64,000 bases of DNA from Borrelia sp. P9F1 (GTDB taxonomy: Bacteria; Spirochaetota; Spirochaetia; Borreliales; Borreliaceae): NCBI RefSeq assembly GCF_030436115.1, contig NZ_CP129407.1, forward strand, positions 464,402 to 528,401. The letters are read 5' to 3'. A program made the position numbers and the translations under genes. The notes under the pieces are model-generated. The model did no database searches, was not told the DNA's origin, and was given only the letters and a program-made list of their open reading frames with translations. Below are positions 17,538 to 26,558 of the stretch, one piece after another; position 1 is the stretch's first letter, and each line of letters starts with the position of its first letter.

Positions 17538-18245
17538 ATGTTTGGTTTCAGATTGAAAGGGTCTGGTTTGAGTTTTGCGCAATTTAAGTTTTTGGCTTTA
17601 TTCGTGTGTTTTTTTGTCTCTTGTGTGTCAAAGCATGAGGCTGAGCGGGCTGTACTGGTGGAATTTTTGGATTCTGTTAAAGATTTGCAAAATAATCCTG
17701 AAAAGTTTTATGGATTTCTCAATATTGCCAATGATGATGACATGGCTTCAAGGATTGCTGGGCTTGCAAAAGAGGCAAAAGATGACTTTATTCTTTATCC
17801 ATTGTTTTTTAATAACATGAAATATGTAATTAAAGATAAAACCGTTGCTGCAGATGAGGTTAATTTTAAGGTTGAGATTAGAAATATTGAATTTAAAAGT
17901 GGCATGGAAAAATTTCTAAATAGGCTTAAAGAATTGGAATCAGAACTGGGAAGCATAAAAAATCTTTCAGTACATGAACGTAAAAGTCTATTTGATAAAG
18001 TGATAAATGATGTTGTAAATAGTTTAAGTGATTTAGATTATGTTTCAGTTTTACACACATTTAATCTGGTAAAAACAGAGGCTGGTAAGTATAAAATAGA
18101 CCTATTGGGAGATGTTTCAACCACATCTGGCAGGAATAAGGTGCTTGGTGAACTTTTCTTAAAATTATCTCCTGGAATATCTCAAAAATCGTCAGGCAGT
18201 CATGATATTGTTGACTTAAAGGAAGGTCAGATTAAGGCCAATTAA
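17538..18245 (+). CDS. Putative lipoprotein of unknown function
   Basis: 235 aa. The N terminus has a basic stretch, a hydrophobic segment (FKFLALFVCFFVSC) and a lipobox-like VSC, giving a lipidated cysteine at about residue 33; the signal is long. The mature part is helical and charged with no family motif I recognise. It starts two bases after the holA stop, so the genes probably form an operon. Equivalent of B31 BB_0456. It converges on uvrC with a 46-base gap. Being after holA does not imply a replication role. Confidence 0.75.
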   Translation: MFGFRLKGSGLSFAQFKFLALFVCFFVSCVSKHEAERAVLVEFLDSVKDLQNNPEKFYGFLNIANDDDMASRIAGLAKEAKDDFILYPLFFNNMKYVIKDKTVAADEVNFKVEIRNIEFKSGMEKFLNRLKELESELGSIKNLSVHERKSLFDKVINDVVNSLSDLDYVSVLHTFNLVKTEAGKYKIDLLGDVSTTSGRNKVLGELFLKLSPGISQKSSGSHDIVDLKEGQIKAN

Positions 18246-18291
18246 CTTGTAATGAAATCGTTGTATGCAAATTTTATAAGAGCAGATTGTT

Positions 18292-20091
18292 TTATAACCC
18301 CTTATTTTGTAAGTGTTTCTCTTCTGAAAATTTTTTTATTTTTTTTGCGAGCTCAATATTAATACTCATCTTTTCAGCTATTTCATTTTCAGTTAAGGAC
18401 AATATATCTTCGTGTGTTCCAAGTGTTTTTAAAATATTTTTTGCAAGTTTTTCACCGATTCCCTCTATGTCACTGTAACTTAACTTTATCTTCCTGCTTA
18501 GCATACTATTAAACTTGTTTGCTCGCCTGTGAGCTTCATCTCGAACATTTTGTAATACTCTAAGAGCAGGATTCCCTTCTGCAAGGTTAATGCCTTGTGT
18601 TTTGTTTGGTACAAATATTGTTTCTTCTCTTTTTGCTAGTGCACAAATAGCTACCTTATCTGCAATTTTTAATCCTTTTAATATAGAGTAAACAGAACTT
18701 AATTGCCCTTTACCTCCGTCTATCAAGATTAGATCAGGAAGTTCTAAATTTTCATTGATTAGCTTTGTATATCTTCTCGATACAACCTCTCTTATTGACT
18801 TAAAATCATCAATTTCTCCGTTGCTTAATGAATTTATTCTATAAACTCTATATCCACTTTTGAGGGGTTTCCCCATAAAAAAGGTAACCAAAGATGCTAC
18901 TGTTTTGTGTCCATTAATATGGGAAATATCAAATCCCTCAATTATTTTTGGGAGTTTTTTCATTTCAAGAATAATTCTTAAATTTTCTAGTGCTTTGTTC
19001 TTCTCATTTTCATATTCTTTTAGTGCGATTTCTGCATTAGAAATTGCCATTTCCATTATTTTTACGGTATTTCTAGACTCTTCATAAATGATCTCAGGTT
19101 GTGTGTTTTTAAGTTCACTTATTAGTTTAGTAATATTTGTAGTCTCAATATCTTTGAAAACGTATATCTTGTTGGGTACTATCATGTTCACGGAGGTGTA
19201 GTACTGAACTAAAAATTCTGCTACTAGTTCGTCCTCTTCATATATACTCTCGTCAAAATTGATATCTTTTTCTACTAATTTTCCGTCTCTGTATTTAAGT
19301 ATTACTATAACATTTAGCGTGGCGGATTTGTAAATGTATACGTAGTCTGCGCTCAGCTTGTTAATTTTTGTAATTATTTGAGTTTGACTTAATTCTATTA
19401 ACGATTTTTTAGTTTCTTTTAATTTTATTGCTTGTTCAAAATCTTCTTTTTTAATTACCTCTTTCATTTTTCTTTCAATTTCATCTAGAAGTTCAGATAT
19501 GTTTCCACTTAATATTGATCTTATTTTGTTTATTTCCTTTCCGTATTCTTCTTCAAGGTCATCTCTGTAACACACTCCAAGACATTGGCCCATGTGAAAG
19601 TAAAGACATGGAGTGTTTGATTTACTTTTGCATTTTCTAGTTTTAAACGTTTTATTAATGAGATCTAGTGCTAGATCTAAGTTTTTTGCATTAACATATG
19701 GCCCAAAATACTCACTTCTGTCATTTATTATTTTTCTAGTTTTAAAGACTCTTGGATACTTTTCGCGAGTTATTCTTATCATAGGGTATCCCTTATCATC
19801 TTTTAACTTGATGTTGTAGTCCGGTTTGTGCTCTTTTATCAAATTGCATTCTAAAAGTAAAGCCTCATATTCACTATTTGTAGTAATTATGTCTATTCTT
19901 TCTACATTTCTCATCAGTATTTTTGTTTTGTGGCCATTTCTTTCCAGGAAATAGCTCTTTACTCTTGCTCTTAAATTTTTTGCTTTCCCAATGTACAGTA
20001 TCCTACCGGATGCAGAGTACATTTTATAACACCCACTAGTAGTCGGAAATCTCTGTACTTTCTCATACAAGCCCTGTAAACGTTCGATCAT
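18292..20091 (-). CDS. uvrC: UvrABC excinuclease subunit C
   Basis: 599 aa, normal UvrC length. UvrC makes both nicks around UvrAB-marked DNA damage. The GIY-YIG nuclease domain is at residues about 14-95 ([20 protein letters not shown]), a UVR helix lies at about 200-235, the RNase H-like nuclease is seen as [20 protein letters not shown] and [11 protein letters not shown], and the C terminus carries helix-hairpin-helix repeats ([18 protein letters not shown]). Four cysteines near residues 150-171 (CKSK..CLYF..CLGVC) match the family iron-sulfur/zinc site. On the lagging strand, divergent from the next gene. Confidence 0.96.
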   Translation of the reverse strand: MIERLQGLYEKVQRFPTTSGCYKMYSASGRILYIGKAKNLRARVKSYFLERNGHKTKILMRNVERIDIITTNSEYEALLLECNLIKEHKPDYNIKLKDDKGYPMIRITREKYPRVFKTRKIINDRSEYFGPYVNAKNLDLALDLINKTFKTRKCKSKSNTPCLYFHMGQCLGVCYRDDLEEEYGKEINKIRSILSGNISELLDEIERKMKEVIKKEDFEQAIKLKETKKSLIELSQTQIITKINKLSADYVYIYKSATLNVIVILKYRDGKLVEKDINFDESIYEEDELVAEFLVQYYTSVNMIVPNKIYVFKDIETTNITKLISELKNTQPEIIYEESRNTVKIMEMAISNAEIALKEYENEKNKALENLRIILEMKKLPKIIEGFDISHINGHKTVASLVTFFMGKPLKSGYRVYRINSLSNGEIDDFKSIREVVSRRYTKLINENLELPDLILIDGGKGQLSSVYSILKGLKIADKVAICALAKREETIFVPNKTQGINLAEGNPALRVLQNVRDEAHRRANKFNSMLSRKIKLSYSDIEGIGEKLAKNILKTLGTHEDILSLTENEIAEKMSINIELAKKIKKFSEEKHLQNKGL

Positions 20092-20212
20092 GTTGCCTCA
20101 CCGTTGCTTGTTTAAGTAATCATTTTTACTTTTGTGATATAATACTATATCATGTCTGGGTAAATTGTTAAGCGCGTTGTTTTTGTATTTGAAAAGCTGA
20201 AGGTATGTTGTA

Positions 20213-21733
20213 ATGAGATTTGTTTTTGCATTTTTGTTGTTTTTTTTGTGTTTTGGTTGCGTTTTTTCGCAAGAGCTTAAGTTAATTCTTGATTCGAAAG
20301 AGGGCTTTAAGTTTATTCAGGAATCTCATAATGTTAGCTTTGAGAAGGATAATAGGGGCATTCTTGGAATTTATTTGGATAGACATAGGGGTGTTCTGGA
20401 TTTTAGTAACATTGATTTGCGGTTGGAAATTGAGAAAGATAGTCTTCTTGAAGATACTTCTTTAAATTATTTTGTTGACTCAAGTAATGCCAAGATTTCA
20501 AATTCTTTTCATAACATTTCAGGTAATTCTTTAATTTTTTATTCAAGTAGAAACACTCTTAGGCTTAGGCCAATAACTAAGAAGGCTTTTTTTTATTCAG
20601 GCAACGTGATTTCCGATTTTACCATTCAGTTTTGGTTGTACCGTACCACTTCTGTTACCGGAGAAATGATTGTGAGTTGGAATGGATATAAGAATGTCAA
20701 GGGCGCTTGGTTGGACCAAGCTATTCGGTTGGAGAGTGAAGAAGGAACTTTTGTTTGGAGCTTTAACAATGTATTTTTGAATGAAAGAGGAGATCCTATT
20801 AAGGTTAAGATAAAAAGTGATGACGATTTTGTTCCAAAAGAATGGCATTTACATACCATAAGGTATAAGCAGAAAGAGGGATTGCTCGAATATTTAATAG
20901 ATTCTAGACCACAAGCTGTAGAGTATGTTACGAACGATAGAAGAGAGGGTTCTGGTTATTTATTAAGTATTGGTAATTTTATTGATTTTACTTTAGGGCA
21001 GTATTTTACAGGAGCTATTGAAAATTTTGAAATTCATAAGAGTTTCGAGGAAGTAAGTAATGCTTTTTTCTCAAGAGATAAGGGGTACATTATTACCGAA
21101 CCGATAAGGTTGTCTAAGGATTATTCTCAAATTCTTTCTATTGATTTTGACAGTATGAAACCTAAAGATACAGAGATTGTTTATTACTATAGGCTAGATA
21201 ACAAGGTGTTTTATGGGACAAATGTGAGGGGGGGAGGAATCAGGAAGAATTTGACGGGGGATTGGATTCATTTTGACCCTAAGATAGGATTTCCTGAATC
21301 TAGTGTGTCAAAATATATACAGCTTAAGGTTGAATTTTATCCTAATGGCAATCCTCTAGATAGCCCAGCTCTTTATAGCATGATGCTTACTTATATACCT
21401 GAAGCAGCTCCTTTCCCGCCTGTGATAACAAAAGCTGTTCCAAGTTCGGGAGAGGTATTTATTGAATGGGTTCCTGTCATTAGTAGCAATATTTTGGGTT
21501 ACTACATTTACATAGGGTCTAGTCCTGGTAATTATCATGGTAAATCTGGGGGTGTGTTGTCGTCTCCTATTGATGTAGGCAATAAAACTGCTTTCAAAAT
21601 TACAGGACTTGAGGATGGGAGACTTTATTACATTAGTGTTGCTTCTTATAGTTTAGACAAGAGAGTAAATGAAACTTCATTTTCAAAAGAAATTTCCGTA
21701 AGGCCTATGGAGATATTTAAAAAGTATGAATAA
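20213..21733 (+). CDS. Exported protein with LamG-like and fibronectin type III domains
   Basis: 506 aa. A signal peptide covers about residues 1-19 (FVFAFLLFFLCFGCVFSQ), cleavage probably after FSQ; the cysteine is not in a clean lipobox. Residues about 100-290 look like a concanavalin/LamG beta-sandwich (FTIQFWLYRTTSVTGEMIVSW, then EWHLHTIRYKQKEGLLEYLID). Residues about 405-495 form an FnIII domain (GEVFIEWVPVISSNILGYYIYIG and GLEDGRLYYISVASYS). These are binding folds, suggesting a periplasmic or surface adhesion or envelope-scaffold role, but no ligand can be inferred. The next gene (TPR protein) overlaps by 8 bases. Equivalent of B31 BB_0458. Confidence 0.8.
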   Translation: MRFVFAFLLFFLCFGCVFSQELKLILDSKEGFKFIQESHNVSFEKDNRGILGIYLDRHRGVLDFSNIDLRLEIEKDSLLEDTSLNYFVDSSNAKISNSFHNISGNSLIFYSSRNTLRLRPITKKAFFYSGNVISDFTIQFWLYRTTSVTGEMIVSWNGYKNVKGAWLDQAIRLESEEGTFVWSFNNVFLNERGDPIKVKIKSDDDFVPKEWHLHTIRYKQKEGLLEYLIDSRPQAVEYVTNDRREGSGYLLSIGNFIDFTLGQYFTGAIENFEIHKSFEEVSNAFFSRDKGYIITEPIRLSKDYSQILSIDFDSMKPKDTEIVYYYRLDNKVFYGTNVRGGGIRKNLTGDWIHFDPKIGFPESSVSKYIQLKVEFYPNGNPLDSPALYSMMLTYIPEAAPFPPVITKAVPSSGEVFIEWVPVISSNILGYYIYIGSSPGNYHGKSGGVLSSPIDVGNKTAFKITGLEDGRLYYISVASYSLDKRVNETSFSKEISVRPMEIFKKYE

Positions 21734-23033
21734 TGGTGATTTTGAGAGGGCGTTGGAGTTTTATAAGAAGGGCGATTTCACAAATGCTCTTCTCAATTTG
21801 GATGTTTTTGACGATAATTTTGATTCTCTATCCCTTAAAGCTCTAATTTATTTTAGACTTAAGGATTATAAGGCACTTTTGTATATTTTAGATACTTATC
21901 CTGTTTTGAGTGAGTGTAGATTTTTAATTAAGCTTTTAAATTATGGCAAATTTGAAGGACATGTTGATGAATTGAATTATTTTGAAAATTATAATCTTGG
22001 TGTTTTTTATTTTGGACTAAAAAAATACGAAAATTCTCTGGCTTGTTTTTTAAAGGCTAGTGAGCAAAACTCTAGTCTTATTCAAGCTGTTAATAATGCT
22101 GCTGTTTTGCTTGAAATGTTAAACAGAAGAGAAGATGCCAATCGTAGTATCCTTAGGGCCATGGATATAGACAAAGATAATCCTCTTGTTAAATTAAATG
22201 GATGGATTTTAGAGAACAACTTTGCATTTGAAGGCGCAAAGCCTTTAGAAATTGAGGAGAGTTTTTGCGGAGCTAATCTTGCTCTTGTTGTTAACTATTT
22301 AATATACCACCTCTACGTTATAGGAGAGATAGGAAGTGCGGTTAAGCTTTCTGAGAGGTTTTTAACGGACTCTAGTTATTCTAAGTATATTTGGCATAAT
22401 AGAGCCACCGTTTTGCATAAAATAGGGAACATGACACAGGCTACCAAATCTTACGTGAGAGCTATCTTAAGCTTTCCCAATATTTATACAATATATAATA
22501 TGCACATAGCTACGGTAGATCTCTTAAATTTTTCTCCTAGGAAAGCTATTGAGAGAATGGTCTTGGATTACCCTGATATGGACTTGGTTTGTTTTTATGC
22601 TTTTTTGTTTTTCTTAAGGAACCGTGATCTTGAAGACGCATATTTTTATATGAAAAAGCTTTGCGCACTTAAACCAGGAATTTACTCCGAATTTTTAAAG
22701 TTACTTGAGGCTAGGGAAGATGTTTTGATTGAAGAACTTTTAGAAGAGTTGGCAATGTTTTTAAAGGGTAATTGGGTATTAGAGTATTTGTTTTTTATTG
22801 ATAATTCCTTAAATTTAAAAGATCCTGTTTTTGTGTTCGATTATGATATTAGAATTTGTCCATATATTTGGAAAATTAAGGACGAACACATTGAGCTTAG
22901 AGTTAACAGTAATGAAATTTCTATTACTAGAGAGATTTTATTAAATGAGCTTGGGAGCATTAACACTGATGTTTCAGTTAAAGAAATTAAGGATTTAATT
23001 GGTGCTTATAGGGATTTTAGCATTAATTGTTAA
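21726..23033 (+). CDS. TPR-repeat protein
   Basis: 435 aa, soluble, with helical tetratricopeptide-like repeats: GDFERALEFYKKGDFTNALLNLD at the start, FYFGLKKYENSLACFLKASEQNSS at about 95-118 and MTQATKSYVRAILSFPNIYTIYNMH at about 240-265. TPRs mediate protein-protein contact. No signal peptide is visible, so it is likely cytoplasmic, although it overlaps the preceding exported protein gene by 8 bases, hinting at joint work. The C-terminal 100 residues lack clear repeats. Equivalent of B31 BB_0459. Confidence 0.8.
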   Translation: MNNGDFERALEFYKKGDFTNALLNLDVFDDNFDSLSLKALIYFRLKDYKALLYILDTYPVLSECRFLIKLLNYGKFEGHVDELNYFENYNLGVFYFGLKKYENSLACFLKASEQNSSLIQAVNNAAVLLEMLNRREDANRSILRAMDIDKDNPLVKLNGWILENNFAFEGAKPLEIEESFCGANLALVVNYLIYHLYVIGEIGSAVKLSERFLTDSSYSKYIWHNRATVLHKIGNMTQATKSYVRAILSFPNIYTIYNMHIATVDLLNFSPRKAIERMVLDYPDMDLVCFYAFLFFLRNRDLEDAYFYMKKLCALKPGIYSEFLKLLEAREDVLIEELLEELAMFLKGNWVLEYLFFIDNSLNLKDPVFVFDYDIRICPYIWKIKDEHIELRVNSNEISITREILLNELGSINTDVSVKEIKDLIGAYRDFSINC

Positions 23034-23054
23034 TATGAGCATTTGTATTGTTTG

Positions 23055-23081
23055 TTGACATTGTTATTTGTCTAATATACT
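23055..23081 (+). promoter_or_regulatory. Promoter for the first tRNA-Ser gene
   Basis: Perfect TTGACA at 23055-23060 and TATACT at 23076-23081 with 15 bp spacing. Predicted start near 23088 lies 10 bases before the tRNA. Confidence 0.7.
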
Positions 23082-23097
23082 ATTTATTAGTACTTAA

Positions 23098-23186
23098 GGA
23101 GAGATGCCAGAGTGGCCGAATGGGGCTTCCTGCTAAGAAGTTGTCCTTTTAAAAGGGGACCATGGGTTCGAATCCCATTCTCTCCG
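23098..23186 (+). tRNA. tRNA-Ser(GCT)
   Basis: 89-nt class II tRNA. Acceptor arm GGAGAGA pairs with TCTCTCC at 23179-23185, discriminator G at 23186. Anticodon loop CTGCTAA gives anticodon GCT, reading AGC/AGT. A long variable arm and a T loop (GGTTCGAATCC) are present. CCA is not encoded after the discriminator. Confidence 0.95.
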
Positions 23187-23248
23187 TAGGATCTCTTGTT
23201 GAGTGCCTTGACGAGAATTTCTTTGATTTAAAAATGTGTAGTGATTCG

Positions 23249-23335
23249 GGAGAGGTGGCAGAGTGGTTGAATGCTACGGTCTTGAAAACCGTCGTAGGTG
23301 TGAACCTACCGTGAGTTCGAATCTCACCCTCTCCG
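23249..23335 (+). tRNA. tRNA-Ser(TGA)
   Basis: 87-nt class II tRNA. Acceptor GGAGAGG pairs with CCTCTCC (23328-23334), discriminator G at 23335. The anticodon loop CTTGAAA gives TGA, reading TCA and TCG. Long variable arm (GTAGGTGTGAACCTAC) with its own stem. No encoded CCA. 62 bases after the first tRNA-Ser and probably on the same transcript. Confidence 0.95.
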
Positions 23336-23347
23336 TTTGGTTATAGG

Positions 23348-23390
23348 ACACCCAGAGCTGAGCATTGGTTTTCTAGTTCTCGGTGTTTTT
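23348..23390. terminator. Imperfect hairpin terminator after the tRNA-Ser pair
   Basis: Arms 23348-23359 and 23375-23386 form a 12-position stem with one mismatch and one G-T wobble; five T follow at 23386-23390. It also overlaps the last bases of the converging lipoprotein gene, so both units may end here. Confidence 0.6.
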
Positions 23391-24062
23391 GTTGATTGGA
23401 AATGTAAATTCGATCTTTCCGCTTGCATGGTTGCTTATTGTAAGTGGGTCGTAGAAGAAAATTACATTATTGTTTTTAAAGTAGTATTTGTTTTTTTGAA
23501 AGATCTCTTCATAGCTATTGTTAAATAGGTCGTGATTGAGAGTGCTTCTGCCAAACTCTTTAATTTCTTTTTTCACTTGTTCTTTCAGTACTTGAATCAA
23601 AGAATCTAATTGGTCTTTTGAAATGATGTCTGATATTTGTATTATTCTATTTCCCTTCAGATTGATGGGATGGTACGTTGTAATTCCATTTGCAGCCCCT
23701 TGTTCTATTGTGTACTGTGAGTACAGGATTGATGTTATTTGAAGGTCTTCATTTTTAAATATTTCAAATTCAGAATGATAAAAATATTCATGCTCAGTTT
23801 CTTTTGAGTTTTTTTTCTCTAAACTTGCGTTTTCCTTATAAACTTTCCATTCTTTTATAAGGTTTTCAAGACCAAGATCTAATCCTAATATCATTGGAAC
23901 CTGGGCATCTATGTGAAAGATATTGTTATTTTGATCAGTGTCAGTTTTTTTTATAATTTTTGTTTCAATACTGATTTCATTTTTTTCTGTATCTTTTCCT
24001 GATTTTGAGCAGGAAATAAGCAACAAAAGTACTGTAATGATAGCTGAAAATTTGATCGTCAT
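23373..24062 (-). CDS. Lipoprotein with DUF3298/RsiV-like fold
   Basis: 229 aa from ATG 24062; the start six codons upstream (24080) is less likely because AAAGGAG lies just before 24062. The N terminus is a lipoprotein signal (KFSAIITVLLLLISC, lipobox LISC). The rest has the DUF4163/DUF3298 layout: an early strand-rich part, then NLKGNRIIQISDIISKDQLDSLI and a late VIFFYDPLTISNHASG, typical of RsiV/lysozyme-sensing proteins and YdhB-like proteins. Function in Borrelia is unknown. Equivalent of B31 BB_0460. Its upstream region has a perfect 19-bp inverted repeat shared with the tRNA-Arg unit. Confidence 0.75.
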   Translation of the reverse strand: MTIKFSAIITVLLLLISCSKSGKDTEKNEISIETKIIKKTDTDQNNNIFHIDAQVPMILGLDLGLENLIKEWKVYKENASLEKKNSKETEHEYFYHSEFEIFKNEDLQITSILYSQYTIEQGAANGITTYHPINLKGNRIIQISDIISKDQLDSLIQVLKEQVKKEIKEFGRSTLNHDLFNNSYEEIFQKNKYYFKNNNVIFFYDPLTISNHASGKIEFTFPINKNTEN

Positions 24063-24143
24063 CCGTTTCTCCTTTAGCAAATAATTGTTCCTAAGCTCTT
24101 GAACCTAAAGATACCTGACAGATATCTGTTTGTGCTTTGTAAG

Positions 24144-24189
24144 TTAAATTTATTGTAATAAATAATGTTTTTTATTACAATAAATTTAA
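24144..24189. repeat. Perfect 19-bp inverted repeat, 8-bp spacer
   Basis: Left arm TTAAATTTATTGTAATAAA at 24144-24162 is the exact reverse complement of the right arm at 24171-24189, with spacer 24163-24170. It lies between the divergent lipoprotein gene (82 bases from its start) and tRNA-Arg (8 bases before it). It could be a regulator's operator, a cruciform, or a hairpin in either leader. It is too A+T-rich and too far from any stop codon to be an ordinary terminator. Confidence 0.85.
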
Positions 24190-24197
24190 TATTTGTT

Positions 24198-24271
24198 GTG
24201 CCCATAGCTCAGCTGGACAGAGCGTTAGATTGCGGTTCTGAAGGTCAGAGGTTCGAGTCCTCTTGGGCACG
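24198..24271 (+). tRNA. tRNA-Arg(GCG)
   Basis: 74-nt class I tRNA. Acceptor GTGCCCA/TGGGCAC, D stem GCTC/GAGC, anticodon stem TTAGA/TCTGA with loop TTGCGGT, so the anticodon is GCG; T stem AGAGG/CCTCT. Discriminator G at 24271, no encoded CCA. Most bacteria use ACG (edited to ICG) for CGN codons, so a genomic GCG is worth noting. Confidence 0.93.
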
Positions 24272-24286
24272 GAAGTTGCTGAGTTT

Positions 24287-24373
24287 GGAGAGATGGCTGA
24301 GTGGCTGAAGGCGCGCGCTTGGAAAGCGTGTATACATGTAAGTGTATCATGGGTTCGAATCCCATTCTTTCCG
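24287..24373 (+). tRNA. tRNA-Ser(GGA)
   Basis: 87-nt class II tRNA. Acceptor GGAGAGA pairs with TCTTTCC (one wobble), anticodon loop CTTGGAAAG gives GGA, reading TCC/TCT, long variable arm, discriminator G at 24373, no CCA. It lies 15 bases after tRNA-Arg and ends right at the SRP RNA. Confidence 0.95.
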
Positions 24374-24374
24374 A

Positions 24375-24471
24375 TTCCTAGGACCCGCACTATTAAGGAT
24401 TGCCTAATCCCGTCAGGACTGGAAGGTAGCAGCGGTAAGTAATTGCTTGGTGAGTGCGTACGTCTTAGGTT
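24375..24471 (+). ncRNA. ffs: Signal recognition particle RNA (small bacterial type, 4.5S)
   Basis: About 97 nt. The conserved domain IV core appears as GTCAGGACTGGAAGGTAGCAGC, with the GGAA-type tetraloop and asymmetric internal loop that bind Ffh. Ends close by pairing CCTAGGAC (from 24377) with GTCTTAGG (24462-24469). It lies directly after a tRNA-Ser and before dnaX, the same order as scr-dnaX-yaaK-recR in Bacillus. The precise ends are approximate. Confidence 0.9.
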
Positions 24472-24629
24472 TAGCTTTGTTTGGGTAGGTAATGTTTTCT
24501 TTGGGTTGGCACTTTGTGGGTATTAACGGTGCGCTGTGTCGTTTAAAAAGTGGTCTTTTTCTATTTAGTGAGTTGTGTTTTTGCATCTAGGGTTTGGATT
24601 GAGATTTTGTTTGTGTATGGAGAGATGAG

Positions 24630-26252
24630 ATGATATCTTTAAGGGGCACTGCTATTAAGAGGCGTCCTAGGGATTTTAATTCTCTTGAGGGACAGGATTT
24701 TGTTGCTGAGACTTTAAAACATTCAATAGAAAACAATAAGATAGCTAATGCTTACATATTTTCAGGTCCACGAGGTGTTGGTAAGACTTCCTCTGCAAGA
24801 GCCTTTGCTAGGTGTTTAAATTGTAAAACAGGTCCAACGATTACTCCCTGCGGAGTATGTAGCAGTTGTAAGTCCATTGATAATGACAATAGTCTTGATA
24901 TTATTGAAATTGATGGTGCCTCAAATACTTCTGTACAAGATGTTAGGCAAATTAAGGAAGAAATAATGTTTCCTCCTGCTACTTCGAATTATAGAATCTA
25001 TATTATTGATGAAGTGCATATGCTTTCAAACTCCGCTTTTAATGCCCTTTTAAAGACAATCGAAGAACCCCCTGGTTATATTGTTTTTATTTTTGCGACT
25101 ACAGAAGTACATAAACTTCCCGATACAATCAAGAGTAGATGTCAACATTTTAATTTTAGGCTATTACCTTTAAATAAGATTTATGAGATGTTAAAGCGAA
25201 TTTGTCTTGAAGATGATATTAAATATGAAGACGAAGCGTTGACATGGATTGCATACAAGAGCGGAGGGAGCGTAAGAGATTCTTATACACTTTTTGATCA
25301 AATTGTTTCTTTTAGCAATTCTGATATAAAGCTTGAACAAATAAAATCTAAGATGGGATTGGCTAGTGATGAATTTTTGGAAAAATTAGCATTAAGTATC
25401 CTTGATGAGGATTTAAAAGAGTTGATTTATGTCCTAGACGAAGCTTTCTTGACGGGGATTTCATGTGAGCAGTTTCTTCTTGATGTAATTGAATTTTTTA
25501 GAGAAATATTGTTTTTGAAACTAGATATTAAAAAACTTGCTTTTATTGGGGTTAAATCTGAGTCTTTAAAATCAAAATTATTAGAGTTTGATTTAAACCA
25601 CGTTGAAAGGAGTATTAGTATATTGCTTGACACTTACAGGGATTTGCAGTTTTCGGTAAATCCTAGGTATGAACTTGAGATTAGTCTTATTAAAATAGTT
25701 AGAATTAAGGGTTATGTACCAAATCATGTTTTAATTAAACAAATACAAAGCATTGAAGATAGAGTTTGTAGTGAGGTTGGGCTTAGCGTAGCTGATGTTG
25801 ACTTAGACTTGGGGGTAAAAAGTGTTGACGCAATGGATGAGTCAGATAAAAGTGGTTTTGCTTCCTTAAAATCTAGGGTGGAGCCTGTTGAAAATTTAGA
25901 TTCTGATTCTATTGATGATATTTTCATAGAGACGGAAGACGACTTTAATAAGTTAGAAGAGAGTGATAAAATCAAGGAGAGGTTTGTTTATTTCGTATCT
26001 AAGTATGTGCAAACTCTAATGTATTCGGGAGAGATTTTGATTGAGAATGGTGTACTTTATTATAGAGTTTTTAGTCTATTTGAGTATAATCAACTTCAGG
26101 CTTATCAAGGTGAGATAAGAACTGAATTCTGCAAGGAATTTCCTGAATTAGAGGTTGTATTTCAGAGCCATTTTAATAATAGTGATGATGGGTTTGAAGG
26201 CGACGTGGTGAGAATTAAAAACATTTTTGGAGCAGTTGAGGTGAAGGAGTAG
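24630..26252 (+). CDS. dnaX: DNA polymerase III tau/gamma subunit (clamp loader)
   Basis: 540 aa. AAA+ motor of the clamp loader that places the beta clamp. Walker A GPRGVGKTSSARAFA at about residues 46-60, a four-cysteine zinc site (CLNC...CGVCSSC) at about 64-84, Walker B IIDEVHMLS at about 126-134 and sensor ATTEVHKLPDTIKSRC. The C-terminal region from about 370 is acidic and not conserved. I see no A-run of the E. coli frameshift type, so only one product is expected. ATG 24630 follows GAGATGAGATG. 3 bases separate it from ebfC. Confidence 0.96.
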   Translation: MISLRGTAIKRRPRDFNSLEGQDFVAETLKHSIENNKIANAYIFSGPRGVGKTSSARAFARCLNCKTGPTITPCGVCSSCKSIDNDNSLDIIEIDGASNTSVQDVRQIKEEIMFPPATSNYRIYIIDEVHMLSNSAFNALLKTIEEPPGYIVFIFATTEVHKLPDTIKSRCQHFNFRLLPLNKIYEMLKRICLEDDIKYEDEALTWIAYKSGGSVRDSYTLFDQIVSFSNSDIKLEQIKSKMGLASDEFLEKLALSILDEDLKELIYVLDEAFLTGISCEQFLLDVIEFFREILFLKLDIKKLAFIGVKSESLKSKLLEFDLNHVERSISILLDTYRDLQFSVNPRYELEISLIKIVRIKGYVPNHVLIKQIQSIEDRVCSEVGLSVADVDLDLGVKSVDAMDESDKSGFASLKSRVEPVENLDSDSIDDIFIETEDDFNKLEESDKIKERFVYFVSKYVQTLMYSGEILIENGVLYYRVFSLFEYNQLQAYQGEIRTEFCKEFPELEVVFQSHFNNSDDGFEGDVVRIKNIFGAVEVKE

Positions 26253-26255
26253 AGT

Positions 26256-26555
26256 ATGGCAGTCAATCCGTTAGATTTTTTAAAAAATATGTCAAACCTT
26301 AAGGATAATGTTGACAGTATTAAAAAGGAAATGTCTCAGATTGTTGTTTATGGCAAAGCGGGGAGCGATGTTATTGTTGTTGAGATGAATGGAGAATTTT
26401 TTGTTAAAAAGGTCACAGTTAAGGAAGAATTTTTTAGTGATTTGGACAATGAAGCTCTTGAGCAGATGATAAAGGCGGCTTTTAATGATGCCATTTTCAA
26501 GGTTAAGGAAGAGCTAAAGTCAAAGGCAATGGGTTCTATTCCGTTTGGGATTTAA
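26256..26555 (+). CDS. ebfC: YbaB/EbfC nucleoid-associated protein
   Basis: 99 aa of the YbaB/EbfC family; the B. burgdorferi protein (BB_0462) binds DNA, including the erp operator region, and coats the nucleoid. The family pattern is clear: an N-terminal helix (FLKNMSNLKDNVDSIKKEMSQI), a strand-rich middle and LEQMIKAAFNDAIFKVKEELKSKAMG at the end. Gene lies between dnaX and recR as in most bacteria. ATG 26259 region: the frame starts at ATG 26256 with a GAGTATGG context; GGAGTAG precedes. Confidence 0.9.
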   Translation: MAVNPLDFLKNMSNLKDNVDSIKKEMSQIVVYGKAGSDVIVVEMNGEFFVKKVTVKEEFFSDLDNEALEQMIKAAFNDAIFKVKEELKSKAMGSIPFGI

Positions 26556-26558
26556 GAT

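Noticed and set aside
23337..23528. 63-aa + strand frame after the tRNA-Ser pair
   Set aside because: It runs antisense through the DUF3298-like lipoprotein and the terminator; shadow frame.
24175..24390. Minus-strand frame of 71 aa (GIRTHDTLT, RTRTSDLQNR-like)
   Set aside because: It lies antisense to tRNA-Arg and tRNA-Ser; such pseudo-proteins are a known artefact of tRNA genes.
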